A stretch of DNA of 64,000 nt from contig JADJWD010000002.1 in assembly GCA_016716535.1 (NCBI GenBank), positions 496,001 through 560,000 of the forward strand. Reading direction: 5' to 3'. The number at the start of each line of letters is the position of its first letter. Position 1 is the first letter of the stretch. The position numbers and the translations under genes are program-made. Origin of the DNA: Betaproteobacteria bacterium (GTDB lineage Bacteria > Pseudomonadota > Gammaproteobacteria > Burkholderiales > Burkholderiaceae_C). Below, piece by piece: positions 48,707 through 57,912 of this stretch. The notes under the pieces were generated by a model that had not been told where the DNA came from, did not search any database, and saw nothing but the letters and a program-made list of their open reading frames with translations.

Positions 48707-49566
48707 GCGGCGGGCGCGCCTCGGCCAGTGGCGCCGGCTTCGTCGACATCGACTGGGCCGGGCGGCCGGTGCGCCTGGAGGTGGCGTGGGTGGGCGAGGG
48801 CGGCGAGGGCCGCGAGGGCAGCGACGGCCCTGGCGCTTCGGCGCCGCTCATCGTCTTCCTGCACGAAGGCCTCGGCTCGGTGGCGATGTGGCGCGACTTC
48901 CCCGATCGGCTTTGCCGCGCCGTCGGCGCGCGCGGCCTCGTCTATTCGCGCCCCGGCTACGGCCGCAGCACGCCGCGCGCCGCGGGTGAACGCTGGGCGC
49001 CGGACTTCATGCACCGCCAGGCGCACGAGGTGCTGCCGGCGCTGCGCGCGGCGCTGGGGCTGGACGGCGTGCGGCAGCCGCTGTGGCTCTTCGGGCACAG
49101 TGACGGCGGCTCGATCGCGCTGCTGCACGCCGCGCGGCCGGACGCAGGGCTTGCCGGCGTCATCGCGCTCGCGCCACACCTCTTTGTCGAGGACGTGTCG
49201 GTCGCCAGCATCGCAACGGCGCGCGAGGCCTACGCCGGCACCGATCTGCGCGCGCGCCTGGCGAAGTACCACGACGACCCCGATTCAGCGTTCTTCGGCT
49301 GGAACGACATCTGGCTCGACCCGACGTTCCGCGCCTGGAACATCGAGGCCGACATCGCCGCGATCCGCTGCCCGGTGCTGGCGATGCAGGGCCTCGATGA
49401 CGAGTACGGCACGCTCGAGCAGATCCGCGCCATCGCGCGGCGCGTACCGGGCACGCGGCTCGTCGAGATCCCGGCCTGCGGCCACTCGCCGCACCGCGAC
49501 CAGCCAGATACAGTGATCGCCGCAGTCGCGGCGTTCATGCGGCCGGGAGTCGAACCTTCATGCTGA
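48703..49566 (+). CDS. alpha/beta hydrolase
   Basis: A 287-residue alpha/beta-hydrolase. Nucleophile elbow FGHSDGGSIAL (Ser), acid Asp in QGLDDEYG, His in CGHSPHRDQP. Oxyanion region FLHEGLGS. It starts with TTG at 48703, overlapping the ligase stop (TTGA), so it is co-translated. Small hydrolases like this occur in box clusters and may hydrolyse a lactone or ester form of a pathway intermediate. Substrate not shown. Confidence 0.87.
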   Translation: MSGGRASASGAGFVDIDWAGRPVRLEVAWVGEGGEGREGSDGPGASAPLIVFLHEGLGSVAMWRDFPDRLCRAVGARGLVYSRPGYGRSTPRAAGERWAPDFMHRQAHEVLPALRAALGLDGVRQPLWLFGHSDGGSIALLHAARPDAGLAGVIALAPHLFVEDVSVASIATAREAYAGTDLRARLAKYHDDPDSAFFGWNDIWLDPTFRAWNIEADIAAIRCPVLAMQGLDDEYGTLEQIRAIARRVPGTRLVEIPACGHSPHRDQPDTVIAAVAAFMRPGVEPSC

Positions 49567-50639
49567 GCTACCAGGTCGAATCGTTCGGGCGCCCGCTCGC
49601 GCGCGTGCTGCGCGACACGCCGCAACCCACCGGCACCGAGGTGCTGGTGAAGGTCAGCCACTGCGGCGTCTGCCACAGCGACCTGCATCTGCAGGACGGC
49701 TACTTCGATCTCGGCGGCGGCAACCGCATCGACATGACGCGGCCGATGTCGCTGCCGCGCACGCTCGGGCACGAGATTGCCGGCGAGGTCGTGGCGATGG
49801 GGCCTGAAGCCGAGGCCGCGGCGGCCGCAGCCGGCAGCGACGGCGCGGTCCGCCTCGGCGACCGCCGCATCGTCTACCCGTGGATCGGCTGCGGCCGCTG
49901 CGGCCTCTGCTCGGCCGGCCAGGAGCACCTGTGCGCGGCCCCGCAGGCGCTGGGCAGCAACCGCGACGGCGGGTTCGCCAGCCACGTGCTCGTGCCGCAC
50001 CCGCGTCTGCTGCTCGCCTGCGACCCGGTGCCGGAAGCGCAGGCCTGCACGCTCGCTTGCTCGGGCCTCACCGCGTTCAGCGCGCTGAAGAAGATCGGCA
50101 CGCCGGCCGCCGGCGACGCCGTGCTCGTCATCGGCGCCGGCGGCGTGGGGCTGTCAGGCATCCGGCTCGCAAAGCAACTGCTCGGGGTCGCGCCGCTCGT
50201 CGCCGAGGTCGACCGCGCGAAGTGGGACGTGGCCCGCGAGGCCGGCGCCGCTGATGTCTTCGACCCCACCGCCGACGGCGCCGCGCGCACGCTCATGAAG
50301 GCCACCGGCGGCGGCGTCGCCGCGGCGATCGACTTCGTCGGCGCGCCGGCCAGTTTCGGCTTCGGCCTCGGCGCCTTGCGCAAGGGCGGCAAGCTCGTCT
50401 GCGTGGGCCTCTTCGGCGGCAGCGCGGCGGTGTCGCCGGCGCTGATCTCGATGAAGGCGCTGTCGATCGCCGGCTCGTACGTCGGCAGCCTGGCCGAGTT
50501 GCGCGAGCTGCTCGCCTTCGCGCGCCAGGGGCGGCTGCCGGCGATGCCGGTGGCGGCGCGGCCGCTGGCCGAGGCGTCGCAAGCGCTGGACGATTTGCGC
50601 GCCGGGCGCATCAAGGGGCGCGCGATCCTGCAGCCTTGA
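49560..50639 (+). CDS. zinc-dependent alcohol dehydrogenase
   Basis: A 359-residue medium-chain dehydrogenase. Catalytic zinc: Cys in CGVCHSDLHL and GHEIAGEV; structural zinc Cys cluster CGRCGLCSAGQEHLC; NAD site VIGAGGVGLSGIRLA. It overlaps the hydrolase by 7 bases. In the box pathway, the aldehyde from BoxC needs oxidation by BoxD, an aldehyde dehydrogenase; this enzyme belongs to another family and more likely oxidises an alcohol such as benzyl alcohol or reduces an aldehyde. That role is inferred from position. Confidence 0.86.
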   Translation: MLSYQVESFGRPLARVLRDTPQPTGTEVLVKVSHCGVCHSDLHLQDGYFDLGGGNRIDMTRPMSLPRTLGHEIAGEVVAMGPEAEAAAAAAGSDGAVRLGDRRIVYPWIGCGRCGLCSAGQEHLCAAPQALGSNRDGGFASHVLVPHPRLLLACDPVPEAQACTLACSGLTAFSALKKIGTPAAGDAVLVIGAGGVGLSGIRLAKQLLGVAPLVAEVDRAKWDVAREAGAADVFDPTADGAARTLMKATGGGVAAAIDFVGAPASFGFGLGALRKGGKLVCVGLFGGSAAVSPALISMKALSIAGSYVGSLAELRELLAFARQGRLPAMPVAARPLAEASQALDDLRAGRIKGRAILQP

Positions 50640-51134
50640 CGAACGGCTCGGGCCGACCCGGCCGAAAGCCGCGGAGGCTGCTGGCCTAACGGTCCGGGTC
50701 ATCCGACGGGGATGCGCAAAAGCCCCTCTCGGCGACTCGCGCAAGACCCTTATTGCAGCGGGCCCAATCGTTGCGACCGTCGCACTCGAACTTAGGGGGT
50801 TAGCACCCCGCGCTCCATCGGAGCGCAGGCTGCGTCAGCACAGTGCATGGCCGCCCCGTATCGGACAACCTAATCGTCCAACCGCGCAGAGTCGCCCCCC
50901 TGATCGCGGGGTCGGTACCACGAGCCCGTCCGGGGTTGGGCCATCGCACGGGAGACAACCTCTTACACTCGCCCGCCGTCTCGCAGATCCTGATTGACGA
51001 CAGCACGTCGTGATCTCGATTCAAGGGTGCAAACGGGGTTGACGGGCCCAAGGCCGCTGCCGAACGAGATGTGTTCGGCCGCGCTGACGGCAGGTCGGGC
51101 TGGGCTTCATCGGGTGGTCGGATTGGGGAGGGGC
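50640..51134. other. 495-base intergenic region between the benzoate and polysaccharide loci
   Basis: No gene seen. GCGCTCC and GGAGCGC (50810-50826, ATC loop) form a hairpin that may mark the end of the ligase operon, although no T-tract follows. The right half should hold the promoter of the polysaccharide locus, but no convincing -35/-10 pair stands out. GGGGAGGGG at 51125-51133 is the epsF ribosome site. Confidence 0.45.
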
Positions 51135-52550
51135 ATGTTGAGCTTGAGGCAGTTCCTGGCAGTCGTCCAGGGGCGCGCGCGGCAAGTCGTCGGCATCTGG
51201 CTGGCGATCGTGCTGGCCGTGCTCGCGGCCAGCTTGCTGCTGCCCAAGCGCTACACGGCCACCGCCGCGGTGGCGGTCGACATCAAGGCGCCCGAGTTGT
51301 TCAACTCGACCAACTCGCTGAACGCCGGCTGGGTGCCGAGCTACATCCAGACGCAGGTCGACGTGCTGATGAGCGAGCTGGTCGCGCTGAAGGCGATCGA
51401 CGCGCTCGGCCTCGAGAACGACCCCAAGCTGCGCGAAGACTGGCAGAAGGCGACCAAGGGCCAGGGCGAGTTCCGCAGCTGGATCGCCGGCGAGCTGAGC
51501 AAGAAGCTCGACGTGAAGTCGACGTTGACGAGCAACGCGCTGTACGTGGCCTACACCGCGCCGAGCCCGCAGCGCGCCGCCGACGTCGCCAACGCCGTCG
51601 TGCGTGGCTACATCGCCGCCGCCGTCGACATGAAGACCGAGCCGACGCGCCAGTTCACCGGCTTCTTCGACGACCGCTCGAAGAAGCTGCGCGTCGAGCT
51701 CGAGGAAGCGCAGGCCCGGCTCTCGGCCTACCAGCGCGCCAATGGCATCGTCGCCAAGGACGAACGGCTCGACATGGAGACCGTGCGCCTGAACGAGTTG
51801 AACGCTCAGCTGATCGCGCTGCAGGCGCAGGTGGCCGACTCGGGCAGCCGCCGCGACATGGCGCGGGCCGATCCTTCGCGCTCGGCCGAGGTGATGAACA
51901 GCGGGCTCGTCTCCGGCTTGACCGCGGATATGAACCGCCAGCAGCAGAAGCTCGAGGAACTGCTGACGCGGCTGGGCGAACAGCACCCGCAGGTCGTCGA
52001 GGCGCGGGCGAGCATTGCCGAGCTGCGCCGGCGCATCGCCGCGGCCTCCTCGCAGGTCACCAGCGGCCTCGCATCGACCGACGCGGTCAACCGCAGCCGG
52101 CTGGCGCAGGTCGAGTCGGCGCTCGCCGCGCAACGTGCCAAGGTGCTGACGATGAAGGAGCGCCGCGACAAGGTCGAGGTGCTGCTGCGCGACGTCGAGA
52201 ACGCGCAGAAGGCCTACGACATGGTCGCCACGCGCGCCAGCCAGACCAGCCTCGAGAGCCAGAGCACGCAGACCAGCGTCACGGTGCTGAAGGTGGCCTC
52301 GGTGCCGGCCAAGCCGAGCAGCCCGCTCGTGACGCTGAACCTGGCGATCGGCGCCATCGTGGGCCTGATCGTCGCGCTGGGTGCCGTGGTGCTGCGCGAA
52401 ACGATGGACCGGCGTCTGCGCACGCGCGACGACGTCGTGATGGACCTGCGTATCCCGATGCTCGGTGAACTGGCCGACAACGAAGGGGCTTCGCGCCGCC
52501 TGCTCGGCTGGTCCCGGCCGCGCGCCGCTTTGCCGGGTTTGGCGAGATGA
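51135..52550 (+). CDS. epsF: polysaccharide chain-length determinant EpsF (Wzz domain)
   Basis: 471 residues. An N-terminal membrane helix (about 16-38) is followed by the Wzz domain (KRYTATAAVAVDIKAPELF). A long helical periplasmic part comes next (about 170-370). A second membrane helix (about 415-437) is preceded by the Pro-rich PAKPSSPLVTLN. It matches the EpsF family of exosortase-linked exopolysaccharide loci. It works with the ATPase EpsG to control polymer length and export. ATG 51135 has a strong ribosome site. The ORF is open 5' but the earlier part is not protein-like. Confidence 0.9.
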   Translation: MLSLRQFLAVVQGRARQVVGIWLAIVLAVLAASLLLPKRYTATAAVAVDIKAPELFNSTNSLNAGWVPSYIQTQVDVLMSELVALKAIDALGLENDPKLREDWQKATKGQGEFRSWIAGELSKKLDVKSTLTSNALYVAYTAPSPQRAADVANAVVRGYIAAAVDMKTEPTRQFTGFFDDRSKKLRVELEEAQARLSAYQRANGIVAKDERLDMETVRLNELNAQLIALQAQVADSGSRRDMARADPSRSAEVMNSGLVSGLTADMNRQQQKLEELLTRLGEQHPQVVEARASIAELRRRIAAASSQVTSGLASTDAVNRSRLAQVESALAAQRAKVLTMKERRDKVEVLLRDVENAQKAYDMVATRASQTSLESQSTQTSVTVLKVASVPAKPSSPLVTLNLAIGAIVGLIVALGAVVLRETMDRRLRTRDDVVMDLRIPMLGELADNEGASRRLLGWSRPRAALPGLAR

Positions 52551-52608
52551 GCGGCCGGCGTCGAGCACTTGCGCTCGGGCGGCGGCCCGCAGTGCGAAAG
52601 GGGCGCTG

Positions 52609-54036
52609 GTGAGCCCGCCCAGGCACGACAAGCGCCGTGGCAAGGGCGCCAAGGGTGCCGCGGGCTCCGCCGGCGGGCGTGGCCGTCGCCGGAAGGACCC
52701 GGTGACCGATGCCGCCGAAGCGCTGGCGGCGGCCGTCGACGCGCTGGTGGCGGACGAGCAGCCGGCGCCCGACGAAAGCCAGGCGAGCGAGCCCGCTGGC
52801 GCGACTGAGCCCGCGGGTGCGCCCGAATCCGCTGTTGCGCCCGAGTCCGCCGGCGCGCCCGAGTCCGCTGTTGCGCCCGAGTCCGCTGTTGCGCCCGAGT
52901 CCGCTGACGCACCCGAGTCCGCTGACGCAGCCGAGCCGACCGCTGACGCTGAGCCCGCTGTCGCGGCTGAGGCTGCCGGCGCGGCGGACGACACCGGCCC
53001 GCTGCAGCGTTTCATGGACCGGATGGGTGCGCAGCCCGGCGGTGCGCCGCACGTGGATCCTGCGGGGGCCGGGGCGTCCGCGGGCTTTGGCGCCGCGCAG
53101 CCCGGCGCCGCGCCCTCATCGCAGGCGCCCAGGATGGCGCCCCCCTACCCGTACCCGGTGCCGTTGCCGACCGTCGCCGCCGCCGTGCGGCCCCGCGTCG
53201 GCGAGATCCTGACGCAGGCCCGGCGCATGGCGCTGGGCAACGTCGACATCGTCCTCAAGCAGCAAAGCCAGGCCGGCGGGCGGTTCGGCGAAGTGGCCAT
53301 CGCGATGGGCGTGCTCGACGCCTCCGACCTGCTGTGGGCGCTCGGCCAGCAGTCGGGCCTCGCGCGGCCCGAGGCACGCGCGGGCGGCATGCTCGCTGGC
53401 GCGTCGGCCGAGTTGATCGTCGTGCGCGAGCCGAACGGCCCCGCCGCCGAGTTCATCCGCAACGTGCGCTCGCAGCTGCTGGACGGCGTGTTCGCCGCCG
53501 ACGCGCCGACGCGCCGCGCGCTGGCCGTCGTCAGCGCCGACGAAGGCGACGGCAAGACCTATCTCGCGGCCAACCTGGCGCTGAGCTTCGCGCAGCTGGG
53601 CGGCCGCACGATGCTGATCGACGCCGACCTGCGTTCGCCGCGCTTGCAGCGGCTCTTCGGCACCGATTCCATCGGCGGCCTCGCCGGCGTGCTCGACGGC
53701 TCCGAGCTGCTGCGCGATGCCGTCGCGTCGCTGCCGGACCTGCCGAACCTGCATCTGCTGGCGGGCGGTCCGAGCCAGCGCAGCCCGCTCGAGCTGCTCG
53801 AGCAGCCGGCGACGACCGTGCTTGTCGAGGCGCTGACGCGCGAGTACGAGCACGTCATCGTCGACACGCCGGCGGCGAGTTGCGGCGCCGACATGCGCGT
53901 TGTTGCGCAATGCTGTGGCGCCGCGGTCGTCGTGGCGCGAAAGGGTCGTTCGCGGATGGACGACGTGCAAGGCCTGGTGGCGCAACTGCAGCAGTCGGGC
54001 GTTGCGCTGGCCGGCCTGGTGATGAATCGCCACTGA
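52609..54036 (+). CDS. epsG: EpsG-type tyrosine-kinase-like ATPase of polysaccharide export
   Basis: About 475 residues from GTG 52609. The first 190 residues are low complexity, rich in Ala, Pro, Glu and Ser, with six 18-bp repeats. Then come a type II secretion-like segment (about 200-250; VGEILTQARRMALGNVDIVLKQQ) and a BY-kinase domain with Walker A SADEGDGKTYLAANLA, Walker A' MLIDADLRSP and Walker B HVIVDTPAAS. The C terminus stops at LVMNRH with no Tyr cluster. It fits the EpsG family paired with EpsF. It regulates chain length through ATP-dependent association. Confidence 0.88.
   Translation: MSPPRHDKRRGKGAKGAAGSAGGRGRRRKDPVTDAAEALAAAVDALVADEQPAPDESQASEPAGATEPAGAPESAVAPESAGAPESAVAPESAVAPESADAPESADAAEPTADAEPAVAAEAAGAADDTGPLQRFMDRMGAQPGGAPHVDPAGAGASAGFGAAQPGAAPSSQAPRMAPPYPYPVPLPTVAAAVRPRVGEILTQARRMALGNVDIVLKQQSQAGGRFGEVAIAMGVLDASDLLWALGQQSGLARPEARAGGMLAGASAELIVVREPNGPAAEFIRNVRSQLLDGVFAADAPTRRALAVVSADEGDGKTYLAANLALSFAQLGGRTMLIDADLRSPRLQRLFGTDSIGGLAGVLDGSELLRDAVASLPDLPNLHLLAGGPSQRSPLELLEQPATTVLVEALTREYEHVIVDTPAASCGADMRVVAQCCGAAVVVARKGRSRMDDVQGLVAQLQQSGVALAGLVMNRH
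52819..52926 (+). repeat. six 18-bp tandem repeats inside epsG
   Basis: Six units of the type GCGCCCGAGTCCGCTGTT, each coding for A-P-E-S-A plus one variable residue, run from 52819 to 52926 with few changes. A partial unit follows. The repeats are in frame, so copy number can change without breaking the protein. Confidence 0.9.
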
Positions 54037-54087
54037 CGCGTTCGATTGGCGCGGAAGTTGCGGTGATGAAGTGAAGAGGTAAAGAAC

Positions 54088-54768
54088 ATGACGACGATCA
54101 GCGGTCAACTTGTCGAGGCCCGGAAAGTGCAGGAGGCGAGCCGGTCTCGGCTGGTCTTGCCCGACTGGCTCGGCGACGCCGCCAATCGCGTGGCCGGTGC
54201 CCTGCTGCTCGTCTTGCTGAGCCCGGTGCTGGCGCTGATCGCGCTGGCCATCTGGCGCGTCGACGGCGCGCCGATCCTCTACGGCCACTACCGCGTCGGG
54301 CATCGCGGGCGGCTCTTCCGCTGTCTGAAGTTCCGCACGATGCTGCGCAGCTCCGAGGACGTGCTCGCCGAGCTGCTGCGCACCGACCCGGCTGCGCGCG
54401 CCGAGTGGGACCGCGACCAAAAGCTCGTGCGGGACCCGCGTGTCACCGGCATCGGCGCGTTGCTGCGCAAGACGAGCCTGGACGAACTGCCGCAGCTGCT
54501 GAACGTCGTGCGCGGCGAGATGGCACTCGTCGGGCCGCGCCCGATCACCGTGCAGGAGCTGACGCGCTACGGCTACGTGCGCTGGCACTACCTGGCCGTG
54601 CGCCCCGGCATGACCGGCTTGTGGCAGGTGAGTGGGCGCAACCGCACGACCTACGAGGAGCGTGTGAACCTCGACCGCAGCTACGTCGAGGGGCGCTCGC
54701 TGTGGCTGAACCTGCGCATCCTGATGCGCACGGTGAAGGTGGTCGTGACGCGCGACGGCGCGCACTGA
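54088..54768 (+). CDS. undecaprenyl-phosphate sugar-1-phosphate transferase (bacterial sugar transferase)
   Basis: A 226-residue protein equal to the catalytic domain of WbaP/PglC-type initiating transferases. One membrane segment (about 35-57) precedes FRCLKFRTM, KTSLDELPQLLNVVRGEMAL, VGPRP and RPGMTGLWQVSGRN. It should load the first sugar phosphate onto undecaprenyl phosphate at the inner membrane, starting repeat-unit assembly. It has no N-terminal WbaP membrane domain, so it is the short form. Follows epsG by 51 bases. Confidence 0.92.
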   Translation: MTTISGQLVEARKVQEASRSRLVLPDWLGDAANRVAGALLLVLLSPVLALIALAIWRVDGAPILYGHYRVGHRGRLFRCLKFRTMLRSSEDVLAELLRTDPAARAEWDRDQKLVRDPRVTGIGALLRKTSLDELPQLLNVVRGEMALVGPRPITVQELTRYGYVRWHYLAVRPGMTGLWQVSGRNRTTYEERVNLDRSYVEGRSLWLNLRILMRTVKVVVTRDGAH

Positions 54769-54793
54769 GCCGGCCGGCACGCGAAGGGCCGCC

Positions 54794-56044
54794 ATGTCCC
54801 CGACCTCCGAGCGGCTGGCGCCAGCGTCACCCGCGATGCCTGACGACGCCCCGGTGATGGTGCATGTGGCCAGCCGCGTGACCGAAGAGGTCTTCAGCTT
54901 CCTCGGCCCCGCAACCGCGGCATTGAAGAGCGAGGGCATCACGCCGATGCTGGTGACCCTGGACGACCCTGCGGCGCGCGTGTGGCTGGAACGATTCGAT
55001 CCTTCGGTGCGGCTGGTGCTCGTGCCGCCGAGCTGGCAGCCGCTGGGCGACCAGGTGCGGCTGCGCGCCGCGGCCGTCCGTGCCGTGCGGCGTTGCCGCC
55101 GCCTCGAAGGCGTGCACTTCCACGGCGTCATCCCGCGCGTGCTCGGCGCGTCGGTGATCAAGGCGGTGGGCCCGCGCACGCCGGTGTTCTTCTCGCCGCA
55201 CGGCTCGCGGCTGCTCGGCAGCCTGAGCCTCGGCGGCCGCGTCGTGCTGCGTTTCACCGGCTGGCAACGCGGCGGTGCCGGCCAGCGAACGATCGCGAGC
55301 CACAAGGTCGACCAGCAGCGCCTGTCGGCCGTGGTCGATGCGCGGGTCAACCTGATCGAGAGCCCGGTGCCCGGTGTGTTCCTCGACATCGCGCGGCGCG
55401 AGGCCGCGGCGCCGATCATCATCGGCGGCAGCCAGACCGCCGCCGACGACGAGGCCGTCGAGATGTTCACCCGCTTTGCCGTGCTGCTGCGCGACACGGC
55501 GCGAGAGGCCGCCTTCTGCTGGATCGGCCCGGTCAGCGACGCGCAGCGCAAGCTGCTGGGGACGGTGAGCGCCACAATAGTCCCGCGCGACGACGAGATC
55601 GAGCGTGCGCGGTGGCTCGCGCGCGCCTGGATCTACCTCGCCTCGGGCGGCGGGCGCGGCGTGCCGGTCGGCCTGACCGAGGCGATGGCGGTCGGCGTGC
55701 CGTGTGTCGTAGCCGACACGCCGTTCCACCGCGAGATCGTCGACGCCCGCGTCAACGGCTTTGTCTTCGGCAGCGAGGACGAAGCGCTGCTGTTGATCGC
55801 CGAGCTGCTGGACAGCCCGCCGCTGCGCGCCACCGTCGGCCAGGCCGGGCGCGCCGAGGCGACGCGGCGCTTCGGCGACGAGACGTTCCGCCAGCGGCTG
55901 CTGCAGGTCTACGGGCGCGCGCACGCGTCGCCGCAGGCCGCCGTGCCCGGCGAGGCGCCTGCGCGCGCCGCCGAGCCGTCGTCGGCCGGCCGGGCCGAGC
56001 GCACCGCGGCGCGCGCCGGCGCGAAATCCCCCATCCGAATCTGA
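54794..56044 (+). CDS. glycosyltransferase (GT4-like)
   Basis: A 416-residue GT-B-type glycosyltransferase. The N-terminal half holds HFHGVIPRVLGAS and SPHGSRLLG. The C-terminal half has a nucleotide-sugar binding region with VPVGLTEAMAVGVPCVVADTPFHREIVD, the Glu of EAMA being typical. The C-terminal 45 residues are Ala/Arg-rich and dispensable-looking. It adds a sugar to the lipid-linked repeat unit; donor unknown. ATG 54794; a later ATG at 54839 (MPDDAP) is possible. Confidence 0.82.
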   Translation: MSPTSERLAPASPAMPDDAPVMVHVASRVTEEVFSFLGPATAALKSEGITPMLVTLDDPAARVWLERFDPSVRLVLVPPSWQPLGDQVRLRAAAVRAVRRCRRLEGVHFHGVIPRVLGASVIKAVGPRTPVFFSPHGSRLLGSLSLGGRVVLRFTGWQRGGAGQRTIASHKVDQQRLSAVVDARVNLIESPVPGVFLDIARREAAAPIIIGGSQTAADDEAVEMFTRFAVLLRDTAREAAFCWIGPVSDAQRKLLGTVSATIVPRDDEIERARWLARAWIYLASGGGRGVPVGLTEAMAVGVPCVVADTPFHREIVDARVNGFVFGSEDEALLLIAELLDSPPLRATVGQAGRAEATRRFGDETFRQRLLQVYGRAHASPQAAVPGEAPARAAEPSSAGRAERTAARAGAKSPIRI

Positions 56045-56063
56045 ACCACTCTCGGGAGTCGAA

Positions 56064-57098
56064 ATGAAGGTTCTCGTCACGGGCACCGATGGCTACATCG
56101 GCTGCCTCCTCGGGCCGTACTTGATGGAGCGCGGCTTCGACGTCGTCGGCCTGGACACCGGCTACTACCGGCAAGGCTGGCTGTACCCGATGGCCGGCCC
56201 GCAGCCGCAGCAGATCACGAAGGACCTGCGCGAGATCACGGCGCGCGACGTCGAAGGCTTCGACGCCGTGTGCCACCTGGCCGAGTTGTCCAACGACCCG
56301 ATCGGCCAGCAGGACCCGGCGCTGACGCACGAGATCAACCATGGCGGCTCGGTGCGGCTGGCCGAGGCGGCCAAGGGCGCCGGCGTCGGGCGCTTCGTCT
56401 ACACGTCGTCGTGCAGCGTCTACGGCGCGATGCCGCCCAACAGCGCGCACGTCGACGAGACGACGCCGCCGCACCCGCTGACCGCCTACGCCGAGTGCAA
56501 GGTGAAGGTCGAGCGCGACGTGGGCGCGATGGCCGACGCCTCGTTCAGCCCGTGTTTCCTGCGCAACGCCACCGCCTACGGCGCGAGCCCGCGCCAGCGC
56601 TTCGACATCGTGCTCAACGACCTGTGCGGGCTGGCCTGGACGACGAAGAAGATCAAGCTCAACAGCGACGGCTCGGCCTGGCGGCCGCTCGTGCATGTGC
56701 TCGACATCTGCGAGGCGGTCTACCAGTCGCTGAAGGCGCCGCGCGACGCGGTGCGCGGCGCCATCATGAACGTCGGCAGCTCCGAGCAGAACTACCGCGT
56801 CATCGACATCGCGCGCACGGTGGCCAAGGTGTTCCCCGACTGCGACATCGAGATCGGCCAGGCCACGGCCGACAACCGCAGCTACTGCGTCAAGTTCGAC
56901 CACATCCGCCGGGTGCTGCCCGAGTTCGGCTGCCGCTGGGATGCCGAGAAGGGCGCCCGCCAGCTGCTCGAGGTGTTCAAGCGCATCGACATGACCGAGG
57001 AGATGTTCCGCGCGCCGCCGTACACGCGGCTGAAGATGCTGATGCACTTCCGCAAGATCGGCCTGCTGAACGACCGCCTGTTCTGGAACATCGGTTGA
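56064..57098 (+). CDS. NAD-dependent epimerase/dehydratase (extended SDR)
   Basis: A 344-residue nucleotide-sugar SDR. NAD site VLVTGTDGYIGCLLG; TSSCSVYG with the catalytic Ser/Thr; YAECK as the YxxxK motif; RPLVHVLDICEAV in the C-terminal part. It is next to the cytidylyltransferase gene, so it may act on a CDP- or other NDP-sugar. The precise reaction (epimerase, reductase or dehydratase) is not determinable here. ATG 56064. Confidence 0.87.
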   Translation: MKVLVTGTDGYIGCLLGPYLMERGFDVVGLDTGYYRQGWLYPMAGPQPQQITKDLREITARDVEGFDAVCHLAELSNDPIGQQDPALTHEINHGGSVRLAEAAKGAGVGRFVYTSSCSVYGAMPPNSAHVDETTPPHPLTAYAECKVKVERDVGAMADASFSPCFLRNATAYGASPRQRFDIVLNDLCGLAWTTKKIKLNSDGSAWRPLVHVLDICEAVYQSLKAPRDAVRGAIMNVGSSEQNYRVIDIARTVAKVFPDCDIEIGQATADNRSYCVKFDHIRRVLPEFGCRWDAEKGARQLLEVFKRIDMTEEMFRAPPYTRLKMLMHFRKIGLLNDRLFWNIG

Positions 57099-57114
57099 TG
57101 GCACAGTCGGCGTC

Positions 57115-57894
57115 ATGAAGGTTGTCATCTTCGCCGGCGGCTTCGGCACCCGGCTGACCGAGGAAACCGCGATCCGCCCGAAGCCGATGGTCGAGATCGG
57201 CGGGCGGCCGATCCTGTGGCACATCATGAAGTCGTGCGCCCACCACGGGCTCACCGACTTCGTCGTGCTCGGAGGCTACAAGGTCGAGTTCATCCGCGAC
57301 TGGGTCGTCAACTACCGCGCCAAGTCGTCCGACGTGCGCGTCGACATCAAGACCGGCACCGTCACCTACCTCAGCAACCACCGCGAGCCATGGACGGTGA
57401 CGGTGCTCGACACGGGACCGAACACGATGACCGGCGGCCGCCTGAAGCGCGCGCGCGAGGTCATCGGCGAGGACCCGTTCGTGCTGACCTACGGCGACGG
57501 CGTCAGCGACGTCGATCTCTCCAAGCTGCTCGCCTTCCACCGCTCGCACGGCCTCACGGCCACCGTCACCGCCGTCGCGCCGACGGGCCGCTTCGGCGTG
57601 CTGCGCCTGGACGACGGCTCCGACAAGGTCGCTGCCTTTCGCGAGAAGGACAAGAAGGACACCGGGCTGATCAACGGTGGCTTCTTCGTCTGCGAGAACG
57701 GCGTCTTCGATGTCGTCGACGGCGACGCCACCGTGTGGGAGCAGGAGCCGATGGACCGCCTCGTCGGCGCGGGGCAGCTTGCCGCCTACCGGCACGAAGG
57801 CTTCTGGCACGCGATGGACAACGTGCACGACCGCACCGTGCTCGAGCAGTTGTGGGCGAGCGGCCGCGCACCCTGGAAGGTTTGGCAGGACTGA
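57115..57894 (+). CDS. rfbF: glucose-1-phosphate cytidylyltransferase
   Basis: 259 residues, family length. Nucleotidyltransferase signature VIFAGGFGTRLTEETAIRPKPMVEIGG; TYGDGVSDVDL as metal site; GGFFVCENGVFDVVDGD. It makes CDP-glucose from CTP and glucose-1-phosphate, first step to CDP-linked deoxysugars. The usual next enzyme, CDP-glucose 4,6-dehydratase (RfbG), is not recognisable as such; the SDR at 56064 is the only candidate. It starts 16 bases after that gene. Confidence 0.93.
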   Translation: MKVVIFAGGFGTRLTEETAIRPKPMVEIGGRPILWHIMKSCAHHGLTDFVVLGGYKVEFIRDWVVNYRAKSSDVRVDIKTGTVTYLSNHREPWTVTVLDTGPNTMTGGRLKRAREVIGEDPFVLTYGDGVSDVDLSKLLAFHRSHGLTATVTAVAPTGRFGVLRLDDGSDKVAAFREKDKKDTGLINGGFFVCENGVFDVVDGDATVWEQEPMDRLVGAGQLAAYRHEGFWHAMDNVHDRTVLEQLWASGRAPWKVWQD

Positions 57895-57912
57895 AAGAGC
57901 CAGAATCGCGAC

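Noticed and set aside
49560..50639. Identity as 6-hydroxycyclohex-1-ene-1-carboxyl-CoA dehydrogenase (Had)
   Set aside because: It is a medium-chain zinc dehydrogenase, but the sequence around the zinc and substrate regions does not follow Had as I remember it, and the anaerobic benzoyl-CoA pathway is otherwise absent.
53116..55575. An 819-codon minus-strand open frame in the polysaccharide locus
   Set aside because: It is antisense to epsG, the sugar transferase and a glycosyltransferase, which all have clear motifs; composition is shadow-like.
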